Of a stretch of DNA of 32,824 nt, positions 28,220-32,824 are shown piece by piece. The notes under the pieces were generated by a model, which was not told the origin of the DNA, ran no database searches, and saw only the letters and a program-made list of their open reading frames with translations. The number at the start of each line of letters is the position of its first letter. Within the stretch, counting starts at the first letter, position 1. The stretch comes from Lentisphaeraceae bacterium (GTDB lineage: Bacteria > Verrucomicrobiota > Kiritimatiellia > RFP12 > DVOR01), in the NCBI GenBank assembly GCA_004555175.1, contig SFJE01000021.1, forward strand, positions 1 through 32,824, written 5' to 3'. The translations under genes were made by a program, and so were the position numbers.

Positions 28220-30292
28220 TTAGAAGCGCCAGCGCAACGAGAGCTCGAAGGTACGCCCATCGTTGGCAAAGGCTTGAAGGTTGCGGGCCGACTCTACCCC
28301 GCGCGTATCGAAGAGGTTTCGCAGAGCTAGGCCAAGGGTCCAATTCTCGCCGAGGGGGAAGTCGAGCGAGGTGTCGATGGTCAAGAGGTCGCGCACGGCA
28401 TATTCGCGCCCAGCGCGGGTCCCACGGAAGGTCATCTCCCAATCATCGCGCCAACGGCCGCCAATGCCCCAAACCGCATCGTAGAGCCAGGGGATTTTGT
28501 AACTGCTCCATAGGGAGATGGCGTGGGGCGGGAAGCGGTCAAAGCGGCCCGACCCGGTCTTGTCGTAGTAGTCAATGTAGGTGTAGGCAGCGTAGAGCGA
28601 CCAACGGTCGGTGAGGTTGCCCGAGGCGGAGAACTCGACCCCGCGCGAATAGCTCTTGCCCTCGTCGGCGTAGTAGTCATCGCCCAAGCCATTAGTCATC
28701 AGGACCGGGGCGTTGCTCTGGTCAATCCGGAAGGCTGTCGCCGTCAACCACAGTTGATCCATCGGGTTGACGCGTAGGCCGATTTCCTTCTGCACGGCTC
28801 GCCAGGAGGAGGTGAGATATTCGCCTGCGGTGTTGTATTTACGGTAGTTGAAGTTCGGGCTCTCAGTGAGCGAAACATTGGCAAAGAGGATGGCCACCCC
28901 AGCTTCGGCAATGTCGTAGGAGATCCCCAGGCGCGGCGAGTAGGACCAAGCGTGGGCGTGGTTGACGCTGTCGTGCCAATCGGTTCGCAAGCCGGCCAGG
29001 AGCGAGAGCCCCTTCCAGGTCATCACATCCTGCACGGTTAGGCCCAGCTTGCTCTGCGCGGTGTCGGTCCAACTCTTGCTTGCGGCCGAGCCGAACCAAC
29101 TCCACCCCTGGTCTTCCTTGCGCGTGACGCTGACCCCGGCGAGGAAGGTGTGCTCCACGCCAAAGGTCTCGAACTCGACGATGCCCTCCTGCGCGGCGTA
29201 ATAATTACGCGTCAGATGGTCTCCAGCAGAGGGCTCATACCAGGTGGCCGGGTTGGCGGGGTTGAAGCGCACGGTCGAGGCCGGGCCACGATAATTCCAG
29301 CGATTTTCCGTCTGATAAAAGGCGGCCGTGGTGCGCAGCGTAAAGTTATCGTTGACCTTGCCCTCCAGGTGGAGCGTGCCGCCGTGGGTCTGGAAGCGCA
29401 TCCGGTCGCCCGTTTCGGTGTAGGTGTCATCCCACCCCGTGAGGACCGGCTTGCCGTAGCTCGTGCGGATACCTTGGTAGGCGGGCTGATTGTTATACTG
29501 ATAGAAGAGGTCCAGTCCCAAGGTCAGCCGGTCGGCCAAACGAAAGGCCAGGCTCGGCGCCACCGAGGTCATCCGCCCATGGCTTGCATCTGATGGAGCC
29601 CACCCTGGTTCGCGCCACTCGTAGGCCACCGGCACGCGCACCGCAAAGTCCTCGCCCGGCAAGACCTTATTCACATCGGCCGTGAACTTGAGGCGTGAAC
29701 CCGACGCACGCGAATAAGAACCCTTCACTTGGAAGTCATAGAAGTCTTCGGTAAAGGTTGCGCGCTTGGGCGTGAGCAAGATTGCGCCCCCAACGCCGCC
29801 CATGGGCGAGAGGGAGTTGTTCGCTTGCCCGCCATAGGCTCCACCCACCGGTCCCTTGACGATGTCGATGCGCTCAAGGAGCGAGGGATCCATAAAGGTG
29901 GCAATCCCGCCGACCATCGGTACGCCGCCAAAGTAGACCTCGCTGCCGCCAAAACCGCGGATGGTGTAGGTGCCGGCGTTGCGCGCCATCACCGTTTTTC
30001 CCCCCTGATAGATGCCTGGCTGCAGACTAATCAGTTGGTCCAAATCGGTCGCATTACGCTCGCGAATAAAGTCCTCGGTCAAGGTGTCAACCACAAAGGG
30101 CACCTTCTCCGGTGGGAGCGGTACGAGGCTTCCGGCCTCATTCTCCTCTACGCGAAACTTAGGTAAGGGGGCGGCCGTCACCGTCACGGTCTCGCCCGTG
30201 GCGATCTCATCCTTCGCCTCGGACTCTTCCGCTGCAATCAACGTGGCACTCAGCGTTGCCACGCACGCGCTCATCAGGGAAATGTACTTCAT
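28220..30292 (-). CDS. TonB-dependent outer-membrane receptor (siderophore-receptor type)
   Basis: A 690-residue outer-membrane receptor. It has a signal peptide (1-20), a plug domain (about 55-175: LDQLISLQPGIYQGG, YTIRGFGGSEVYFGGVPM, LERIDIVKGPVGGAYGG, GGAILLTPK) and a 22-strand-type barrel with many alternating aromatic strands. It ends in LRNLFDTRGVESARNLQAFANDGRTFELSLRWRF with the C-terminal Phe required for outer-membrane insertion. The closest known group is ferric-siderophore receptors of the FhuA/FepA type, but the ligand cannot be read from sequence. No tonB, exbB or transporter genes are nearby. Instead it leads a run with FHA, PEGA and tatD genes. Its promoter sits 9 bases from the ATG and overlaps a 9-bp dyad. 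Confidence 0.93.
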   Translation of the reverse strand: MKYISLMSACVATLSATLIAAEESEAKDEIATGETVTVTAAPLPKFRVEENEAGSLVPLPPEKVPFVVDTLTEDFIRERNATDLDQLISLQPGIYQGGKTVMARNAGTYTIRGFGGSEVYFGGVPMVGGIATFMDPSLLERIDIVKGPVGGAYGGQANNSLSPMGGVGGAILLTPKRATFTEDFYDFQVKGSYSRASGSRLKFTADVNKVLPGEDFAVRVPVAYEWREPGWAPSDASHGRMTSVAPSLAFRLADRLTLGLDLFYQYNNQPAYQGIRTSYGKPVLTGWDDTYTETGDRMRFQTHGGTLHLEGKVNDNFTLRTTAAFYQTENRWNYRGPASTVRFNPANPATWYEPSAGDHLTRNYYAAQEGIVEFETFGVEHTFLAGVSVTRKEDQGWSWFGSAASKSWTDTAQSKLGLTVQDVMTWKGLSLLAGLRTDWHDSVNHAHAWSYSPRLGISYDIAEAGVAILFANVSLTESPNFNYRKYNTAGEYLTSSWRAVQKEIGLRVNPMDQLWLTATAFRIDQSNAPVLMTNGLGDDYYADEGKSYSRGVEFSASGNLTDRWSLYAAYTYIDYYDKTGSGRFDRFPPHAISLWSSYKIPWLYDAVWGIGGRWRDDWEMTFRGTRAGREYAVRDLLTIDTSLDFPLGENWTLGLALRNLFDTRGVESARNLQAFANDGRTFELSLRWRF

Positions 30293-30301
30293 ATACTTCT
30301 T

Positions 30302-30330
30302 ATTTAATCACATTTCCCCGCGTCCTGCAA
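30302..30330 (-). promoter_or_regulatory. Promoter of the TonB-receptor gene
   Basis: On the minus strand TTGCAG (30330-30325), 17 bases and TTAAAT (30307-30302) preceded by TGA. The ATG begins 9 bases after the -10 box, leaving at most a few bases of leader. Confidence 0.5.
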
Positions 30331-30347
30331 TAGCGAGGCGCGGGGAA
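30314..30347. promoter_or_regulatory. 9-bp inverted repeat around the TonB-receptor -35 box
   Basis: TTCCCCGCG (30314-30322) and CGCGGGGAA (30339-30347) are perfect inverted arms. One arm lies in the spacer between -35 and -10, and the other just upstream of the -35, a layout suited to a repressor. Confidence 0.5.
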
Positions 30348-30348
30348 A

Positions 30349-30380
30349 AGCTGTTAGCTGTTAGCGGTCGGCTGTTAGCT
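30349..30380. repeat. GCTGTTAGC microrepeat cluster, left copy
   Basis: Three copies of GCTGTTAGC or close variants occur here. The first 20 bases (30349-30368) match the reverse complement of 30471-30490 at 19 of 20 positions. Confidence 0.75.
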
Positions 30381-30396
30381 TCGCGTACCGCGACGG

Positions 30397-30441
30397 TAAA
30401 ACAACAGACCGAGAAGAAGAACGCCATCTTCTCGGTCTGTT
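30397..30441 (-). terminator. Terminator of uppS
   Basis: AACAGACCGAGAAGA (30403-30417) and TCTTCTCGGTCTGTT (30427-30441) form a perfect 15-bp stem with a 9-base loop. On the minus strand the hairpin is followed by GTTTTA. Confidence 0.8.
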
Positions 30442-30452
30442 TATTCCTCCGT

Positions 30453-30490
30453 CGCACGCAGTGCGTGCTAACCGCTAACGGCTAACAGCT
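30453..30490. repeat. GCTAACAGC microrepeat cluster, right copy, with hairpin
   Basis: 30471-30490 is the inverted partner of 30349-30368. Next to it the hairpin GCACGC/GCGTGC (30454-30468) is present. The uppS stop codon (TAG, 30482-30484 on the minus strand) lies inside this repeat. Confidence 0.75.
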
Positions 30491-31195
30491 CGTGGCTGAC
30501 GCGTTAGCGCCGATTGCGCCATATCGGCGATCGCGGCGGGAGAAGGCGTCGAGGGCGGCCTGGAAGTCGGCCTCGCCAAAGTCCGGCCAAAGGACCGGGG
30601 TCACGTAGAGTTCGGCGTAGGAAGCCTGCCAGAGGAGGAAGTTGCTTAGGCGCATTTCACCACTGGTGCGGACGATGAGGTCGGGGTCGGGCACGTCGGG
30701 CAGATAGAGGTTGCGCGCGAGCGTCTCTTCGGTGATTACCTCGGGGTCGAGTTCACCGCGGGCCACCTGACGGGCAATCTCTTGGGCAGCGTGGGTAATC
30801 TCGGTGCGCCCGCCATAGCTCAGGCAGAGGATGAGCTGGCGCTCGTAGGCGGCTGTGGCGACCTCGACGCGGTCCAACGCTTCGCGCACCTCCGCCGGCA
30901 GGTCGCTCTTGCGCCCCATATAGCGGATGCGGACCTGGTTCTCGTGAAAGGTCTTCTCCTCGCTCGCAAGGTAGGCCACCAGGAGGTGCATTAGCGTTTC
31001 GACCTCCTCCTTCGGCCGCTTCCAGTTCTCGACCGAGAAGGCGTAGAGCGTCAAGTAGCGAATACCGGCATCGCGGCAGTAGCCCAAGACGCGGCGGACC
31101 GTTTCGGCGCCGGCACGGTGACCTTCGGTCCGCGGCAACCCGCGCGCCTGGGCCCAACGCCCATTGCCATCCATAATAAAGGCAATATGCTCCAT
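30482..31195 (-). CDS. uppS: Isoprenyl transferase (undecaprenyl diphosphate synthase)
   Basis: A 237-residue cis-prenyltransferase that builds the C55 lipid carrier for peptidoglycan and other envelope glycans. Conserved motifs are FIMDGNGRWA (7-16) with the catalytic Asp, YAFSVENWKRP, LSYGGRTEI and the substrate-binding RTSGEMRLSNFLLWQASYAELY near the C-terminus. The length is slightly short of E. coli UppS (253). No ribosome binding site is obvious before the ATG. The final residues (SATSC) and the stop codon are encoded by a member of the GCTAACAGC repeat cluster, so the C-terminus may have been altered by repeat insertion. A second repeat cluster separates it from purA. Confidence 0.95.
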   Translation of the reverse strand: MEHIAFIMDGNGRWAQARGLPRTEGHRAGAETVRRVLGYCRDAGIRYLTLYAFSVENWKRPKEEVETLMHLLVAYLASEEKTFHENQVRIRYMGRKSDLPAEVREALDRVEVATAAYERQLILCLSYGGRTEITHAAQEIARQVARGELDPEVITEETLARNLYLPDVPDPDLIVRTSGEMRLSNFLLWQASYAELYVTPVLWPDFGEADFQAALDAFSRRDRRYGAIGANASATSC

Positions 31196-31214
31196 CGGTG
31201 TGCTCGCTATGCTC

Positions 31215-31250
31215 GGTAGCCGACAGCCGTTAGCGGACAGCTGACAGCGC
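31215..31250. repeat. GCNGACAGC/GCCGTTAGC microrepeat cluster, left copy
   Basis: About four tandem 9-10-bp units of the form GC-N-G-(ACA or TTA)-GC (GCCGACAGC, GCCGTTAGC, GCGGACAGC, GCTGACAGC). The cluster is mirrored in inverted orientation by 31326-31359. Confidence 0.75.
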
Positions 31251-31325
31251 TGGCGCTTGAGATGAACTACCCGTCTGAGTCGTGAAAAGCAAACACATCA
31301 GGCTATCAGTCAGTCCGTCGCGTGA

Positions 31326-31359
31326 GCGGCTGTCCGCTGTCGGCTGTCAACTGTCAGCT
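31326..31359. repeat. GCTGTC microrepeat cluster, right copy (inverted)
   Basis: The reverse complement carries GCTGACAG, GACAGCC, GACAGCGGACAGC units like those at 31215-31250. The purA stop codon (31358-31360) overlaps its end. Confidence 0.75.
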
Positions 31360-32635
31360 AAATCCCCACGCGGAGGGTCGATTCGCGTGCCGGGCCAATG
31401 GAGAGGATGCCCAAACGCCCGCCGGAGAGCTCAATGAGGCGCTCAACATAGGCCTTGGCCTTGAGCGGCAACTGGGCCATCTCGGTGATGTGCGAAGTCT
31501 CTTCCATCCAGCCGGGCATCGTCTCGTAGATCGGCTTGCAACGGGCCAACTCGGCCGCCGAAGCGGGCATGTCCTCAATTCGCTTGCCGTCAAGCTCGTA
31601 GGCCACGCAAATCTTGATCTCCGGCAAGGTGTCCATCACATCGAGCTTGGTCATCGCCCAGAAGTCCACGCCATTGACCATCTGCGCGTAGCGCGCTACC
31701 ACGGCATCAAACCAACCGCAACGCCGCGGCCGCCCGGTGACGGCGCCGAACTCGTGACCGCGCTCGGCGAGCAGTTTGCCCACTTCGCCAAAGTCCTCGG
31801 TCGGGAAGGGACCTTCGCCCACGCGCGTGGTGTAGGCCTTGATAACGCCCACCACCCGGTCAATTCGGCGCGGACTCAACCCCGAGCCGATGCACGCCCC
31901 ACCCGAGGTCGGGTTCGAGGAGGTCACAAAGGGGTAGGTGCCAAAGTCAATATCCAGCATCGTTCCCTGCGCGCCCTCTAGGAGGATAGACTTCCCGGCG
32001 CGGTCGGCCTGATGAATCAGCGGAATAGTGTCAACAATATAGGGCTTCAGGCGCTCGGCCGCCACGCGGTAGGTCTCGACCATCTCGTCGGCATTCAGCG
32101 GCTCGGCCTTCAGGTAGGCGAGCTTCACATTCGTCTCGGCCACCTGCTCGCGGACCAAATCCAGGAACTCGGGCGTGAGCATGTCGCCGCAACGCAACCC
32201 AGTGCGCGAGACCTTTGCCGCGTAGGCCGGGCCAATGCCGCGCCCCGTGGTGCCAATCTTCTTGCCAACCGGGCGCGCGGCCTCATCGGCCTTGTCCAAC
32301 GCGCGGTGATAGAGCATCACCATCTGTGTGCGCGTGGAGATAAAGAGCCGTCCCTTGCACTCGATGCCCGTCTTGCGCAGCATCTCAATCTCGTCAATCA
32401 AGTCCAGCGGATTCATCACCACACCATTGCCGATCACGCACACCTTTCCCGCATGCAAAATCCCCGACGGAACCAACCGCAGAACTCGCTTCTCCCCCTC
32501 GGCAATTACCGTATGCCCGGCATTCGAGCCGCCCTGATAGCGCACAATCACATCCGCCTGCGCCGTCAGCACATCGATAATCTTCCCTTTGCCCTCGTCG
32601 CCCCACTGGGCGCCAATCAACACGGTATTCGGCAT
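31358..32635 (-). CDS. purA: Adenylosuccinate synthetase
   Basis: A 425-residue enzyme that converts IMP, aspartate and GTP to adenylosuccinate in AMP synthesis. The P-loop-like GAQWGDEGKGK is at residues 8-18 with the catalytic Asp13, followed by RYQGGSNAGHT with the catalytic His41. Other conserved parts are GRGIGPAYAAKVSRTGLR, LLEGAQGTMLDIDFGTYPFVTSSNP, the KAYTTRVGEGPFPTE loop and GRPRRCGWFD. The length matches the family (about 430). The start at 32635 was chosen because MPNTVLIG is the family N-terminus and AAGGA lies about 9 bases upstream; a longer frame extends to 32764. It has its own promoter, and an inverted microrepeat cluster follows directly at its stop. Confidence 0.98.
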   Translation of the reverse strand: MPNTVLIGAQWGDEGKGKIIDVLTAQADVIVRYQGGSNAGHTVIAEGEKRVLRLVPSGILHAGKVCVIGNGVVMNPLDLIDEIEMLRKTGIECKGRLFISTRTQMVMLYHRALDKADEAARPVGKKIGTTGRGIGPAYAAKVSRTGLRCGDMLTPEFLDLVREQVAETNVKLAYLKAEPLNADEMVETYRVAAERLKPYIVDTIPLIHQADRAGKSILLEGAQGTMLDIDFGTYPFVTSSNPTSGGACIGSGLSPRRIDRVVGVIKAYTTRVGEGPFPTEDFGEVGKLLAERGHEFGAVTGRPRRCGWFDAVVARYAQMVNGVDFWAMTKLDVMDTLPEIKICVAYELDGKRIEDMPASAAELARCKPIYETMPGWMEETSHITEMAQLPLKAKAYVERLIELSGGRLGILSIGPARESTLRVGI

Positions 32636-32660
32636 AATCGTATCCTTGAATGAACCTCTC

Positions 32661-32675
32661 TTGCGTCTAACGCAA
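32661..32675. repeat. Small hairpin in the purA leader
   Basis: TTGCGT and ACGCAA pair around CTA, about 25 bases before the purA start codon. No purine riboswitch-like fold is visible around it. Confidence 0.35.
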
Positions 32676-32690
32676 CGCAAACGTGGACGA

Positions 32691-32719
32691 AGCATACCAC
32701 AATCCTTCTCAAAGCGCAA
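32691..32719 (-). promoter_or_regulatory. purA promoter
   Basis: On the minus strand TTGCGC (32719-32714), 17 bases and TATGCT (32696-32691) preceded by TGG. The -35 matches that of the M50 operon. The leader is about 50 bases. Confidence 0.7.
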
Positions 32720-32737
32720 AATTACTCCCGCGAGTTG

Positions 32738-32743
32738 TATAAT
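32738..32743 (+). promoter_or_regulatory. Possible plus-strand -10 box divergent from purA
   Basis: TATAAT lies in a GTTGTATAATC context much like the other plus-strand promoters. No start codon follows before the window ends; a hairpin (TAAGGGG/CCCCTTA, 32791-32819, with inner GAAC/GTTC) does. It may drive a gene or small RNA beyond the right edge. Confidence 0.4.
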
Positions 32744-32824
32744 CAACCCGAAACTTTTTACCACCGTGCAATTCGTGTGGAAAAAGGGTATAAGGGGAAG
32801 AACGGAGTTCGTCCCCTTACCTCC

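Noticed and set aside
32636..32690. Purine riboswitch in front of purA
   Set aside because: The leader is only about 50 bases and contains one small hairpin; no three-way junction or conserved purine-aptamer core is visible.

Overview
The window is about 33 kb of a bacterial chromosome, mostly around 60% G+C by eye, densely coded and read from both strands. A TonB-dependent outer-membrane receptor, a lipoprotein, LysM and periplasmic-type proteins point to a Gram-negative cell. The mix of a plant-type acyl-ACP thioesterase, a surface protein with sulfatase-modifying-factor folds and InlB-like repeats, a MAT2B-like SDR protein and a DUF212 membrane protein suggests an uncultured anaerobe, perhaps of the PVC group (Kiritimatiellota, Lentisphaerota or Verrucomicrobiota). 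That placement is an inference with low confidence. TGA, TAA and TAG are all used as stops. No transposase, integrase, phage gene or CRISPR array is visible.

Layout. 1-500 holds the end of a reading frame broken by one in-frame TGA. 501-889 is AT-richer and non-coding and leads to the trxA promoter. 890-3570 (+) has trxA, a terminator, a LysM protein and a Na/phosphate symporter. A shared terminator separates this from a minus-strand tRNA-Leu(UAG). 3933-7370 (+) is an operon: M50 protease, ychF, D,D-carboxypeptidase and lipoprotein. It converges on uvrA, and its terminator lies inside the uvrA 3' end. 7376-12656 (-) has a BSP-type peptidase, a tandem CsoR-like regulator, epmA and uvrA. 12657-13039 is a divergent control region carrying two arrays of palindromes with exact 23-bp and 22-bp periods. 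13040-18327 (+) is an operon: lepA, DUF212, a PHP phosphoesterase, recJ and a 26-codon ORF that is little more than a Tat signal peptide. 18382-21051 (-) is a large secreted FGE-fold/InlB protein. 21230-22051 (+) is a membrane-anchored coiled-coil protein. 22152-32635 (-) carries purA, uppS, a TonB receptor, an FHA membrane protein, a PEGA protein, tatD, a MAT2B-like reductase, an acyl-ACP thioesterase, an Rrf2 regulator and HU.

Function. Most genes are housekeeping: translation (lepA, ychF, epmA, tRNA-Leu), DNA repair (uvrA, recJ, tatD), envelope building (uppS, dacA, thioesterase), nucleotide synthesis (purA), redox (trxA) and chromatin (HU). The unusual content is regulatory and intergenic: palindrome arrays, inverted microrepeat clusters on both sides of uppS that touch the stop codons of uppS and purA, a fused CsoR dimer with complementary cysteine loss, and several promoters placed 6-9 bases from a start codon, which implies leaderless mRNAs.

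Limits. All calls were made by reading the sequence. No database search, folding program or expression data was available.
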